Part shown: positions 1-7,980 of the stretch, piece after piece | How positions within the stretch are numbered: position 1 is the first letter of the stretch | Layout: the number at the start of each line of letters is the position of its first letter | Assembly: GCA_004297545.1 (NCBI GenBank) | Contig: SCTB01000024.1 | Coordinates: 1 to 37,900 of the forward strand | Direction: 5' to 3' | DNA: 37,900 bases | Origin: Alphaproteobacteria bacterium | GTDB taxonomy: Bacteria; Pseudomonadota; Alphaproteobacteria; Micavibrionales; UBA2020 | Translations under genes and position numbers: made by a program | The notes under the pieces: model-generated | What the model was told of the DNA's origin: nothing | The model's database searches: none | The model's input: only the letters and a program-made list of their open reading frames with translations

Positions 1-285
1 CCTAAAATAGGTGGAGGACGGGTTGCGCTCCGGGAATACATGACCTTTACGGAGGAGATACGCGAAGTCCTCCTGAATATGACCTATGACAAATGGCCGT
101 ATGAACTGATGCAGATGGTCGCCAAACACGGGAAAACGATGGAATCATCCGCAAAAGACGCTTTCGATGCTGGTAAAATCGAGAAGCGCCACTACCTCGT
201 CTATATGCAGGGGTCCAAGGCCGCGAAGAAGGCCATGGGCATGAAGGTTGAAGAAGACGAAGAAGAAGCCGGAGGGGGGCATTAA
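1..285 (+). CDS. dotB: DotB/TraJ-type secretion ATPase, C-terminal fragment
   Basis: The frame is open from the first base to the TAA at 283-285, so this is the end of a gene cut by the left edge. A methionine at 40 could be mistaken for a start, but the 13 codons before it (PKIGGGRVALREY) read as coding. GGGRVALREY followed by EEIREVLL resembles the C-terminal region of PilT/DotB/TraJ hexameric ATPases, where a GRVALxE-type strand precedes helices ending near a motif like MESSAKDAFDAGKI. These cytoplasmic ATPases energise type IV secretion or pilus retraction. The Walker motifs lie outside the window. The final 13 residues or so are Glu/Gly-rich. icmT begins three bases downstream, the same order as traJ-traK on IncI plasmid R64, which favours DotB/TraJ over an ordinary PilT. 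The subfamily call rests on 94 residues and that neighbour. Confidence 0.72.
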   Translation, partial: PKIGGGRVALREYMTFTEEIREVLLNMTYDKWPYELMQMVAKHGKTMESSAKDAFDAGKIEKRHYLVYMQGSKAAKKAMGMKVEEDEEEAGGGH

Positions 286-288
286 CGC

Positions 289-588
289 ATGGCAGTCGTC
301 GCGGTTGAAGTCGCCAAGACCTGGCACTGGCGTAACACCCAGAAAACAGTGCGCTTTTTTATCTTTGACGCCCGCGCCGGGTTCTTCGTCGTGTTGGTCC
401 TGGTCCATGCGCGCTTGTGGACCCTGTGCCTTGCTATCGGCATGATGCTTATTTTCTGGGCCCTGGAGCGCAAAAGCCTGTCGTTTCCGGCGGCGCTCCG
501 GGCGATCCGCGTCTGGCTCATCGGACCCCGGCGTCCAGGCTGGATTTTTACCCGCCGCCGCAAGCTGCTCGATACCGGCTCGCGCTGA
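289..588 (+). CDS. icmT: IcmT/TraK-like T4SS inner-membrane protein
   Basis: A 99-residue protein. Near the N-terminus it has HWRNTQKTVRFFIFDARAG, then HARLWT and a hydrophobic stretch (about residues 30-60), then a basic tail. The pattern W-R-N-T-x3-RFF-x-x-D-A-R followed by R-LWT is the signature I associate with Legionella IcmT and R64 TraK, short membrane proteins of the I-type (Dot/Icm) type IV secretion apparatus. The family is usually about 85-90 residues, so the length fits, with a slightly longer basic C-terminus. A good ribosome site (GGAGGGGGG) ends eight bases before the ATG, inside the end of the ATPase gene, so the two are probably co-transcribed. IcmT's exact role in the apparatus is not settled; in Legionella it is linked to pore formation and exit from host cells. 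Confidence 0.82.
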   Translation: MAVVAVEVAKTWHWRNTQKTVRFFIFDARAGFFVVLVLVHARLWTLCLAIGMMLIFWALERKSLSFPAALRAIRVWLIGPRRPGWIFTRRRKLLDTGSR

Positions 589-708
589 AAAACAGAGGTT
601 TCCCAAGGCTTTTTTAGATTCCGGCCCCTTGCAAGCCGCAGGATTTTGGCGCTATAACTGTTGTAGCGTAACAAGATAAATATCCTCGGGTTTAAGGCAG
701 GAACAAAC

Positions 709-1863
709 ATGACAAGCAAGCGCATCACACGGCTCGCGTTCATCCTCTCCAGTGCGGCCATTATCTCGTGGTCTGCGGCGGCACAGGCAGGCTTCGAATG
801 GAAGGGGCCGATCGAGGCGCCCGCGCCACAGCCCGCGCCGGTCTCCGATATGGGCGGGATGGGCGATCTTGCGCCGGTGACTTCCGACACGCCGCTGCCT
901 GCCGAGACCGCAGCTCCCATGCCGGTGTCGAATACGGCGAGCGCTATACCTGCCGGCGAGGTTCTTTCGGGTTTCGCCAAGGACGTGCCGCTGGTCATGG
1001 CGTTGCAGCAGATTGTGCCGCCGGGATACCAGTATTCGTTTTCGTCGGGCGTCGATGCCGGCACCTCGGTGTCGTGGGAGGGCGGAAAACCCTGGCAGGG
1101 CGTGCTTTCCGACATGCTCGCCGCGCATGGCCTCGGCTATAGCGTCCAGAATAACACCGTCGTCGTCGGCGCTGCGCAAAACAACGCGATGCCCGCAGCC
1201 TCCCCGATGTCCGCGCCGCAGGATTCCATGATGATGCCGATGCCGGGCGAAACCGCATCGTCTTCGCCTTCCGCACCGCTGAATATCGTGTCGCTGCCCC
1301 CGGATTCGCCCGCGCCTGCGGCAGGCGCCCCGGTCGCCTCCGGCATGGCCGCGACTTCGGCCCCCGCCCCGAAAGACGATGCGGTCACGATCCACCGCGA
1401 AAAGCCGAAATCTCTTCTCGAGCGGCTGGGCTTTGTGCGCCGGAAAAAAGAAGCGGATGTGCCGGTTGCGCATGAAGCGCCCCGGCAAATGGCCGCGGCC
1501 AATGTTCCGGCGCCGATGCCGGCAGCCGCGCCTGTAACGGCGACGGATGCGCCCGCGGCCGCTCAGCAGGTCGCTGCCGTGACCGCCGTCCCTGCCGCCT
1601 CGGCCTGGCAGGGAACGAAAGGGCAGACGCTCCGCGATGTTCTGAAAGCATGGTCGGACAAAGCTGGCGTCGACCTTTACTGGTCAATTGATTATGACTA
1701 CCGCCTGAGCGAGGATGTCGGCCTGGCTGGCTCCTATGAGGAGGCTGTCGGCGGTCTTCTGGACAAGTTTGCCTCGGTGCGTCCCCAGCCTTACGGGCAG
1801 CTCCACCAAGGGAACCAGGGGCCCAGAGTCTTGGTCATTAAATCGTATGATTTGGCGCAGTAA
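709..1863 (+). CDS. Exported protein with two TcpQ-like domains
   Basis: 384 residues with a signal peptide (hydrophobic 9-25, likely cleavage after AQA near 27). After a Pro/Ala-rich stretch comes a first globular unit (about 83-154) with LSGFAKDVPLVMALQQIVP, a YxYSFSSGVD strand and VLSDMLAAHGLGYSV. A low-complexity Pro/Ala/Met linker with a basic patch (LGFVRRKKE) follows, then a second unit (300-384) with TLRDVLKAWSDKAGVDLYW, AGSYEEAVGGLLDKF and VLVIKSYDL. The second matches the TcpQ C-terminal/PilL type domain, related to the N0/STN fold at secretin and DotD-type rings; the first is a divergent copy of the same pattern. Known relatives sit at outer-membrane parts of type IV pili and I-type secretion systems. 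With dotB and icmT upstream, a periplasmic or outer-membrane ring component is inferred. RBS AGGCAGGAAC precedes the ATG. Confidence 0.7.
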   Translation: MTSKRITRLAFILSSAAIISWSAAAQAGFEWKGPIEAPAPQPAPVSDMGGMGDLAPVTSDTPLPAETAAPMPVSNTASAIPAGEVLSGFAKDVPLVMALQQIVPPGYQYSFSSGVDAGTSVSWEGGKPWQGVLSDMLAAHGLGYSVQNNTVVVGAAQNNAMPAASPMSAPQDSMMMPMPGETASSSPSAPLNIVSLPPDSPAPAAGAPVASGMAATSAPAPKDDAVTIHREKPKSLLERLGFVRRKKEADVPVAHEAPRQMAAANVPAPMPAAAPVTATDAPAAAQQVAAVTAVPAASAWQGTKGQTLRDVLKAWSDKAGVDLYWSIDYDYRLSEDVGLAGSYEEAVGGLLDKFASVRPQPYGQLHQGNQGPRVLVIKSYDLAQ

Positions 1864-1903
1864 GTCCCGCTTATATATTGATTTTACTTAAAATTCCTGA
1901 ATT

Positions 1904-1933
1904 TTGTCACATTTTAACTAAATGTGATACAAT
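1904..1933 (+). promoter_or_regulatory. Candidate promoter with operator-like dyad before the paralogue cassette
   Basis: TTGTCA (1904-1909) and TACAAT (1928-1933) lie 18 bases apart, a fair sigma-70-type pair. The spacer is almost wholly a perfect inverted repeat: TCACATTT (1907-1914), five bases, AAATGTGA (1920-1927). A hairpin terminator for the upstream gene is less likely because no T-run follows. The half-site order is the reverse of a CRP box, so it is not a standard CRP site. A start near 1940 would give a leader of about 70 bases for the gene at 2012. Confidence 0.45.
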
Positions 1934-2011
1934 AAAAGAATATGGTCGAAGCAGCAGTTCCGCCTATCACTCGGATTTGGCGTACTGCGTGTTCTTGGGG
2001 TTTCTTTGGTC

Positions 2012-3358
2012 ATGATCAAGTCAGGACGTTTTAAAACGGTTTTTATCGCGCTCGCGTTCGTCTGCTTCATCTTTGCAGGCTTCATGAGCGTGAACGTCAT
2101 GACGTCATGCCAGTCGGAAGCGCAATGCACGACCTGCGGCAACCTCTGCATCGGCGTCCCGGGCCTCGCCTTCACCATGAACGCGCTCATCAACGGCACG
2201 GTCGTCTTTCCCGACATCGCGATCGTGATCGCGACTCTCTCTCTTTACATGGACATCGCGCTACTGGGATTCGAGCTTGCGATCGACGAAAAAATCTTCG
2301 AGGTCACCCAGAATATAACCGCCTGGATAGATACGTTCTGGTGGTATAACCTGCGCCCCGCCCTGCAGGCCATGACGGAACAGCTGAATACGTTCGATTC
2401 CTTCCAGGATGAGAACCAGGGCGGCTTCGCGGATTCGAATGACGCCAACCGCCTCGATGCCGAATACATGACGCGCACGATCGAAAGCCACCGCCAGCAG
2501 CGTCCCGGTGAGAACGTCTGCGTCGCGGGCACGATCTCCGGCGGCATGACACGCACTTCCGTGTTCCGCCGCGCCTATGAAACGGCCGCCACGATAGAAC
2601 GCCACCCGCGCACCGGGAACGACACTTCAGCGGCGACGGGGTCGCCGTCCAACGTCAGCATGGCCGCCGACCAGCTGTCACGCTGGGAGAAATATACAAC
2701 CACTTACTGCAACCAGAATTATAACGCCGGCTACTCCGGCTGCACCGCGAACCAGGCGCAGGTCGATCGCGATATCGCCGTCACCGACGAAATTTTCGCG
2801 AAGGACACGATCGATCTCAAGACGCCGGCCACCCAGAAGGCCATCGATGACATTCTGGAGAATATTGCGGAACCCGAAATCAACGACACTGTTCCGCCGA
2901 GCGCTCTTGGAGGCGCCCAGGGGCAGGAGGCAGTTCTGGCCGGTCAGGCTTACAAAGCCAAGCGGCAGGTTGTTTACGACGCTCTCTATTATGTTGTTTC
3001 CCGCCGCGCACCTGGCACGGTGGGCACCACAGGGTCGCCGAATTTCCTACAGGACATGCGCACTGCCGCGGGTATCGATCCTTCATACTTCTCGCCCAAC
3101 CCGTCGCACAATGAAATCATGGAAGTGATGATGAGCGAGCGGTTCAGGACCGGCCAGTACTCGATCGAACAGGTTGACGAACCCGAAAACAACGAACGCG
3201 AAATGGTCGTGCAGCAGGCCTTCCAGGCGATGCTCTTGTCCGACCAGCTTGACCTTCTTGACCGCTACGGCCTTATCCTCGCGGCGCAGGCCAGCGGGGA
3301 GATCAAGGCCGCCAAGCCGTTCAGCCCCGCGGCCGATGCAACGGTGCAACGCCCATGA
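2012..3358 (+). CDS. Exported protein, four-paralogue cassette, copy 1
   Basis: Not a family I recognise. 448 residues from ATG 2012; a TTG at 2006 is possible. A hydrophobic N-terminal segment (about 8-30) is followed by a Cys-rich stretch (four Cys within 33-46), so it is a periplasmic protein that is anchored or cleaved; a second hydrophobic stretch lies around 62-90. Features shared with the next three genes: a Trp-rich amphipathic helix ending LRPALQAMTEQL (114-125); Cys170 in ENVCVAG, then SGGM; a pair Cys233-x10-Cys244 (TYC...YSGC), likely a disulfide; a GAQGQE motif; and a C-terminal block with MRTAAGID, SPNPSHNEIMEVMMSERF and a final long helix. It ends in QRP. The stop overlaps the next start (ATGA), indicating translational coupling. 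It lies behind dotB-icmT and the TcpQ-like gene, so an extracytoplasmic role in that secretion system is inferred. Confidence 0.8.
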   Translation: MIKSGRFKTVFIALAFVCFIFAGFMSVNVMTSCQSEAQCTTCGNLCIGVPGLAFTMNALINGTVVFPDIAIVIATLSLYMDIALLGFELAIDEKIFEVTQNITAWIDTFWWYNLRPALQAMTEQLNTFDSFQDENQGGFADSNDANRLDAEYMTRTIESHRQQRPGENVCVAGTISGGMTRTSVFRRAYETAATIERHPRTGNDTSAATGSPSNVSMAADQLSRWEKYTTTYCNQNYNAGYSGCTANQAQVDRDIAVTDEIFAKDTIDLKTPATQKAIDDILENIAEPEINDTVPPSALGGAQGQEAVLAGQAYKAKRQVVYDALYYVVSRRAPGTVGTTGSPNFLQDMRTAAGIDPSYFSPNPSHNEIMEVMMSERFRTGQYSIEQVDEPENNEREMVVQQAFQAMLLSDQLDLLDRYGLILAAQASGEIKAAKPFSPAADATVQRP

Positions 3359-4902
3359 CGCAAAAACCCGTGACAGAAGCGCAGAAATCCTCCTCCCGCC
3401 GCGACTTCCGGATGGGAAAGAGGGGAATGATCGCGCTTGTGCTCGTCACGTTCCTCGCCGGCTACACGTCGATGGTTTCGCTGCGGGGCAGCAACACCTG
3501 CCATGCGCAGGCCTTCCTGCCCCCGCCGGTCGGCATCACCGTGACGCCGGGTTTCTGCTCCATTCCGGTCGGCTTCGGCGTTTGCGTCGACCCCTGCGAC
3601 CCGATCATGACGTCGCAAACCGTCAAGACCACGGACGAAAACATCTTCGACCAGCTGCTGAAGAGGTTGACGGTGACGCTGCCTCCCTGGATGGCGGCCA
3701 TCACGGGCGGCGGCACGCAGCAGACGGGCGGCGGCGACGACGGCTTCATCGGCGGCATGATCGACACGATGATGAGCGCGCTTCTGACCCGCCTGAACGA
3801 CACCGAACTCGACATGATCGACTGGTGGGACACGATGTGGTATTACAACCTCCGCCCCGCCATGCAGGCGATGACGCGCCAGCTCAACACGGCGACCGCG
3901 CAACAGGCCGAAGACTTCCAGAGCGGCATGGATGCCTTCCAGGAAGACCAGACCAACCTGGCGGCGATGAGCACCGAAAACAAGAACCACCAGGTGACGC
4001 GCGTATCGGAAAACGCCTGCGTGGCGGCGACGGCTTCCGGCGGCATGGGCCGCGTGACGAACTTTGCGCGCTCGATGCGGCGCGGCTGGCAGGACGATAT
4101 CCAGGCGGATGGCTTCAACCGCCGCTTTACCACGGGCGCGACGCCGCGGCCCTCCGCGACAGGCATGGCGACGAAGCGCAGCGCCGATGTGGTGACATTC
4201 AACAGCACGTTCTGCGATCCGAACGATAACGGCGGCTACAACGTCTGCACGGGCCCGGGGGCCGGGGGCGCCGCGCCGCTTGACAAATACGGCAACTCTT
4301 ATGCCAATGCCGACACCCAGGTGACGAAAAACCTGTACAACAAGCTGACCATGCAGGTTGACGATCCGACGGACGGCCCGAACGAGGCGAAGGTGGCGAA
4401 GGCCGTCGTCGACAATACGATGGGCGACCCGACAGGCGACCCGATTCCAATCGACTCTCTGATGGCGCCGCAGGGCCAGGAGAAGTGGATGGCGCGGCGT
4501 TCGTATCTGGCGCGCTATGGCGCGATCCGGAGCGTGCCGCAGATCATCGCGGGCTGGCGCATGCCCGGAAGCAAGCTCGGCACCTGGATCAAGGAGTTGC
4601 GCACGGATGCGGGCGTGCCGACCAACACTGGCGAAATGTCCGATAACCCGAGCTACAAGGAAATCGTGCACGCCGTTTCGATCGACCGCTTCAACAGCGG
4701 AAAATACGCAAATAACGTGATTTCGGACGACGGCGAAATCGAAATGGAGAAACTGACCTTAAGCAGCTTCTACCTGATGCAGCTCAGGGATTACTATGAG
4801 TTGCTGGAGCGGGAAGCCCTTACTCTTGCGGTGCAGGTGTCGATGATGGCGGACAAGATTCCGCTGCCAGAGTCGCGCGACATCCGCCCCCAACGGCCAT
4901 GA
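3355..4902 (+). CDS. Exported protein, four-paralogue cassette, copy 2
   Basis: 515 residues, the longest copy. The ATG overlaps the stop of copy 1 by four bases. A basic N-terminus is followed by a membrane/signal segment (about 23-42) and a Cys-containing stretch (Cys49, 68, 77, 81). An extra Gly-rich insert (about 117-135, GGGTQQTGGGDDG) separates this from the shared core: IDWWDT then MWYYNLRPAMQAMTRQLN (161-178), ENACVAATASGGM with Cys222, and the pair Cys287-x10-Cys298 in STFCDPNDNGGYNVC. APQGQE, LRTDAGV and SDNPSYKEIVHAVSIDRF follow, then the terminal helix, ending PQRP. It is closest to copy 1, sharing YNLRPAxQAMTxQLNT almost exactly. Function unknown; the conserved cysteines and export signal point to an oxidising compartment. 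The long reading frame on the opposite strand (3265-4671) is a shadow. Confidence 0.82.
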   Translation: MTQKPVTEAQKSSSRRDFRMGKRGMIALVLVTFLAGYTSMVSLRGSNTCHAQAFLPPPVGITVTPGFCSIPVGFGVCVDPCDPIMTSQTVKTTDENIFDQLLKRLTVTLPPWMAAITGGGTQQTGGGDDGFIGGMIDTMMSALLTRLNDTELDMIDWWDTMWYYNLRPAMQAMTRQLNTATAQQAEDFQSGMDAFQEDQTNLAAMSTENKNHQVTRVSENACVAATASGGMGRVTNFARSMRRGWQDDIQADGFNRRFTTGATPRPSATGMATKRSADVVTFNSTFCDPNDNGGYNVCTGPGAGGAAPLDKYGNSYANADTQVTKNLYNKLTMQVDDPTDGPNEAKVAKAVVDNTMGDPTGDPIPIDSLMAPQGQEKWMARRSYLARYGAIRSVPQIIAGWRMPGSKLGTWIKELRTDAGVPTNTGEMSDNPSYKEIVHAVSIDRFNSGKYANNVISDDGEIEMEKLTLSSFYLMQLRDYYELLEREALTLAVQVSMMADKIPLPESRDIRPQRP

Positions 4903-4912
4903 GGACGTGGAC

Positions 4913-6238
4913 ATGACCAGGTTTTTTGGAACAGGGATGAGATTGAACGGGACGGGCAAGGCCATCGGCGGCATGATGATGGTTCTTGGGCTTGTCGGGC
5001 TTATCTTTGTCTCCTCGCAACGGCCCGCCCAGGCGATTTGCGAGGATCCCTTCACCATGGCGGCCGGCGTGGCCGGCGCTATCGCCGCGCAGGTGAGCGC
5101 GCTGATGGCCGCCTTCCTGGCGTCCCAGGCCTGTCCGGGCGCCTGCGGGACGCTGCCGAACCTGTATGGCATCAGCATCGAGACGACGCAGGCATTCCTG
5201 ATCCGCTCGCTGGACCTGATGGAGGATACGATTCTGAACAAGTTGCGGCAGTTCTGGGACCGCTGGCTGCTTGCGCTCAAGGACATGACCGCCCAGCTGT
5301 CGGGCAGCCTGAATGACGGCACCCGCCATCTGGACAGCCTGTTCGATTCCAGCAACGAAACTGAAAACGAGCGCATGCTGCAGGAAGTCGAGTATAACGC
5401 CAAGAAGCAATACCAGACGACCGACCAGGGATGCCGTTTCGACACGGCCGCCCGCTACATGAACTCGACGATGCGCACGGGCACCTTCGTTTCGCAGGGA
5501 CTCACGAAAAACCGCAACGTCGAGGCGAACAACGCCGCGGGATCTCCCGCGGTTGCGGGCCAGAAGACCCTGAACGAAAGCCGCTTCGGCGTATACCAAT
5601 CGACTTTCTGCGACGGCGTGTCCAACGGCGGCTATCCGGGCTGCGCCGCGGCGGGACCCCGCCCGAACTGGGACACCCAGCCCAGCAAAACTCTTTTCGG
5701 CAAAGAAACCATCGACATGGCCAATACGGATGACCGCCGTGCCGTGGAGGCGCTCACCTATAATATTACCGGCTACGACGTGCCTGATCCTTTCGGGCTC
5801 AATATCCTGCGGTCTGCCCAGGGTCAGGAGCAGCGCGCGCGCAACCGCGAATACATGGCGCAGATGGATGCCGTGTCGTCTCTCGTCACCTCTCTTGTAG
5901 GCGAGCGGACGCCGGGCCCGGCCGCGCCGGAGATCCAGCAGCTGCGCACCAAGCTGGGAGTGATGGATGCGTCGCCGAACCCCAGCGAGCGTGAAATTCG
6001 CCAGTCCGTCATCGAGCAGTTGTGGGATCCCAACTACTGGGTAGACCTCGGCGACTCGCCTGCGGCCACCAAGCAGAAAGAAGTTTATCTGCAGGCCTAT
6101 AACCTGCTGATGCTGTACAAGATCATCGAGAAGACCGAGAAGATATCCAACGCTTATGCCATCGAGACGGCAAACATGCTGGACAAGTGGTACGGTTCAG
6201 TCCGTTACCCTGGCAGCGATGGCCGTGTAAACAGGTAA
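4913..6238 (+). CDS. Exported protein, four-paralogue cassette, copy 3
   Basis: 441 residues from ATG 4913, chosen over GTG 4907 because GAGGA at 4901-4905 is seven bases from the ATG and only one from the GTG. Signal segment about 18-36, with likely cleavage after AQA (41), leaving Cys43 near the new N-terminus. A second hydrophobic Ala-rich stretch (about 49-70) precedes CPGACG. Family core: LRQFWDRWLLALKDMTAQL (111-129), then GCRFDTAARYM in place of the ENxCVA block, then STFCDGVSNGGYPGC with the same C-x10-C spacing, SAQGQE, LRTKLGVMD and SPNPSEREIRQSVIEQLW. The core is less similar to copies 1-2 than those are to each other. It ends NR rather than QRP. Ten bases separate it from copy 2, so it belongs to the same transcript. 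Confidence 0.82.
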   Translation: MTRFFGTGMRLNGTGKAIGGMMMVLGLVGLIFVSSQRPAQAICEDPFTMAAGVAGAIAAQVSALMAAFLASQACPGACGTLPNLYGISIETTQAFLIRSLDLMEDTILNKLRQFWDRWLLALKDMTAQLSGSLNDGTRHLDSLFDSSNETENERMLQEVEYNAKKQYQTTDQGCRFDTAARYMNSTMRTGTFVSQGLTKNRNVEANNAAGSPAVAGQKTLNESRFGVYQSTFCDGVSNGGYPGCAAAGPRPNWDTQPSKTLFGKETIDMANTDDRRAVEALTYNITGYDVPDPFGLNILRSAQGQEQRARNREYMAQMDAVSSLVTSLVGERTPGPAAPEIQQLRTKLGVMDASPNPSEREIRQSVIEQLWDPNYWVDLGDSPAATKQKEVYLQAYNLLMLYKIIEKTEKISNAYAIETANMLDKWYGSVRYPGSDGRVNR

Positions 6239-6252
6239 GCTGAAAAAAAGCC

Positions 6253-7593
6253 ATGCTGGAAAAAACGGTGCTGGAAAAAACGGAGATCGAAGAAGGCGGG
6301 AAAAGCAAGGCCGGCCAGCTGGTCTGCTCGGCTGCCGCCCTGATGCTCTTTTGCGGCCTGTGCCCGCAGAAAGCCGAGGCCTGCGAAAACCCGTGGACAG
6401 CCCAGTCCAACATGCAGTCCCTTGCCCAGTTCATCGTGAACGATCTGACGAACTATATCATCCAGGAAGAAAGCCTCATCGACGAGAAGCTGACCCAGGA
6501 AGCGACCTACGAGATGGAAAAACGCCTCTGGGAATTCGACACGAATATCCGCACCGGCCTCTCCGACCTGTGGCAGAACAGGTGGCTCCCTGCCATGATG
6601 GACATGACGCGGCAGCTTTCCGCCATACAGGTCGACCAGACCCGTGCGATGGGCAGCATGGCCGACGCCGAGCAGATGGAAGAAAGCATAAACCTGAAGC
6701 AGAAAACGCAGGTGGATGCCCTCCGCCGCTACCAGCCGAACGAGCAGGTTTGCCAGGTCGACTCGATGATGCGCTCCAATGCGCCCTGTAACGCCGCCCA
6801 GGGCTGCGGCCCGAACAAGGCCTTCCGCATGGCGCGCGCCATGACCGGCGGCTACGCGAAGGAAGACGAATTGCATCGCGGCAACTACCTGGGAACGCCC
6901 GCCGCGTCGGGCACGGCCGTTGACCAGCTGTCGCGCTGGGAGGAATACGTCCAGTTTTTCTGCGATCCCGCCCGCGGCGCCCAGGGCTGCCCGGCGGCGG
7001 GCACGCTGCCGGGACGGCATGTGGACCTTGCCGGGTTGCTGTGGGGCGACAAGCAGACTATAGATATGTCGCAGCCGACCGAGCGCCGCGTGGTGTCGGC
7101 CGTTCAGCGCTACCTGATTTCCCCTTCCACGCCGGATCCTGTGCCGCCGACGGCGGTGACGACGCCCGATGGCCAGGCCGAGCTTCTGCACCGCCGCACC
7201 ATGGATGCGCGCTTTAACACGATCTTCAACGTGGTGGCGCAGATGGTTTCGGAGCGCGCCAGCGGCTCGTTCATCGATGTATCCGCCATTCGTCTTTCGG
7301 CCGGCCTGCCGCCGGCCGACACGACTCTGCCCGCGGAAGGCGCCAGCTACCGCGAACTGATGGAAGCGCTCACGCGCGACAGATTCCACAACCCGGAATA
7401 TATCGTGCGCATGGTCAACGCGCCGGAAGAAGTCGTGCGCGAGCAGGGCGCCATCAACGCAATCAAGATGCAGCAGATGAACGACCTCTATAAAAGACTC
7501 GAGGAAATGGTGTTTATGGAAGCCGCGATTTATGCCGACGAGCTGGATCACCAGCGGCCAAGCCGGGGGCAGGGATCCTTGCCTCAGCGGTAG
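6253..7593 (+). CDS. Exported protein, four-paralogue cassette, copy 4
   Basis: 446 residues, 14 bases after copy 3. An acidic/basic N-terminus of about 20 residues precedes the signal segment (about 21-42, ending KAEA before Cys44), a longer leader than in the other copies. Core: LSDLWQNRWLPAMMDMTRQL (103-122), EQVCQVDSMMRSN, LSRWEEYVQFFCDPARGAQGC (paired Cys with eight residues between, two fewer than in the other copies), PDGQAE in place of QGQE, IRLSAGLPP, ASYRELMEALTRDRF and a terminal helix with EEMVFMEAAIYADE. It shares LSRWE with copy 1, so exchange or common descent within the cassette is likely. It is the last gene of the cassette: about 170 bases follow before iscX, which has its own candidate promoter. 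Function unknown. Confidence 0.8.
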   Translation: MLEKTVLEKTEIEEGGKSKAGQLVCSAAALMLFCGLCPQKAEACENPWTAQSNMQSLAQFIVNDLTNYIIQEESLIDEKLTQEATYEMEKRLWEFDTNIRTGLSDLWQNRWLPAMMDMTRQLSAIQVDQTRAMGSMADAEQMEESINLKQKTQVDALRRYQPNEQVCQVDSMMRSNAPCNAAQGCGPNKAFRMARAMTGGYAKEDELHRGNYLGTPAASGTAVDQLSRWEEYVQFFCDPARGAQGCPAAGTLPGRHVDLAGLLWGDKQTIDMSQPTERRVVSAVQRYLISPSTPDPVPPTAVTTPDGQAELLHRRTMDARFNTIFNVVAQMVSERASGSFIDVSAIRLSAGLPPADTTLPAEGASYRELMEALTRDRFHNPEYIVRMVNAPEEVVREQGAINAIKMQQMNDLYKRLEEMVFMEAAIYADELDHQRPSRGQGSLPQR

Positions 7594-7634
7594 GGAAATT
7601 TCCGTTATTTCTGTTTATTCCTGAGTTATGTCAT

Positions 7635-7656
7635 GGGGGTAGAATCCCCAACCCCC
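7635..7656 (+). terminator. Possible weak terminator after the paralogue cassette
   Basis: GGGGGT (7635-7640) pairs with ACCCCC (7651-7656) around a ten-base loop. Only TGTATTTCC follows, so the T-run is poor. The position, between the last paralogue and iscX, suits a terminator, but the stem is short. Confidence 0.28.
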
Positions 7657-7697
7657 TGTATTTCCATCGTTATTTGAACGGCTGTTCGTTTACCGTA

Positions 7698-7726
7698 TCG
7701 ACAGGCGTGTTTTTCCCTGCTACATT
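7698..7726 (+). promoter_or_regulatory. Candidate iscX-RNase J promoter
   Basis: TCGACA (7698-7703) and TACATT (7721-7726) with a 17-base spacer fit a sigma-70-type promoter. The start would fall near 7733, about 30 bases before the iscX ATG. Support is sequence resemblance and position only. Confidence 0.35.
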
Positions 7727-7763
7727 CGAATCACTTTAAAGACAGTTTAGGGAAAAACCCCGC

Positions 7764-7976
7764 ATGCAGCTTACCTGGTCAGACAGGGATAGTATCGCAA
7801 GGGCGCTCGTACAGGCATATCCGGACACGGACAGGCTTGCGCTGACGCTGGATGAGCTCAAGCGCCTCGTCTGCGCCCTGCCGGGCTTTGCCGGCCCGCC
7901 GGAGCCGCCCCGGAAGGCTCATCTTGAATCGATCCTCTGGACCTGGATGCGGTTTGCGGACGAGGATGGCGGATAA
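7764..7976 (+). CDS. iscX: IscX (YfhJ) iron-sulfur cluster assembly protein
   Basis: 70 residues, acidic, matching IscX along its length: LTWSDRDSIARALVQAYPDTD, the LDELKRLVCALPGF segment and the end ESILWTWMRFADE. E. coli IscX is 66 residues. The family is a small winged-helix protein that binds the cysteine desulfurase IscS and iron and tunes iron-sulfur cluster assembly. No isc or suf genes are in the window, so it is an isolated copy here. A GGGAAAA element precedes the ATG. The stop is four bases before the next gene's start, so the two are probably co-transcribed. Confidence 0.88.
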   Translation: MQLTWSDRDSIARALVQAYPDTDRLALTLDELKRLVCALPGFAGPPEPPRKAHLESILWTWMRFADEDGG

Positions 7977-7980
7977 CTAC

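Noticed and set aside
1907-1927. CRP/FNR-type binding site
   Set aside because: The half-sites are in the opposite order (TCACA...TGTGA) to a CRP box.
3265-4671. 468-codon open frame opposite paralogue copies 1-2
   Set aside because: Arg/His-rich low-complexity translation with no domains; a GC-rich antisense shadow of two clearly coding genes.
6205-7551. 448-codon open frame opposite paralogue copy 4
   Set aside because: Shadow frame; the plus frame has the signal peptide and the family motifs.
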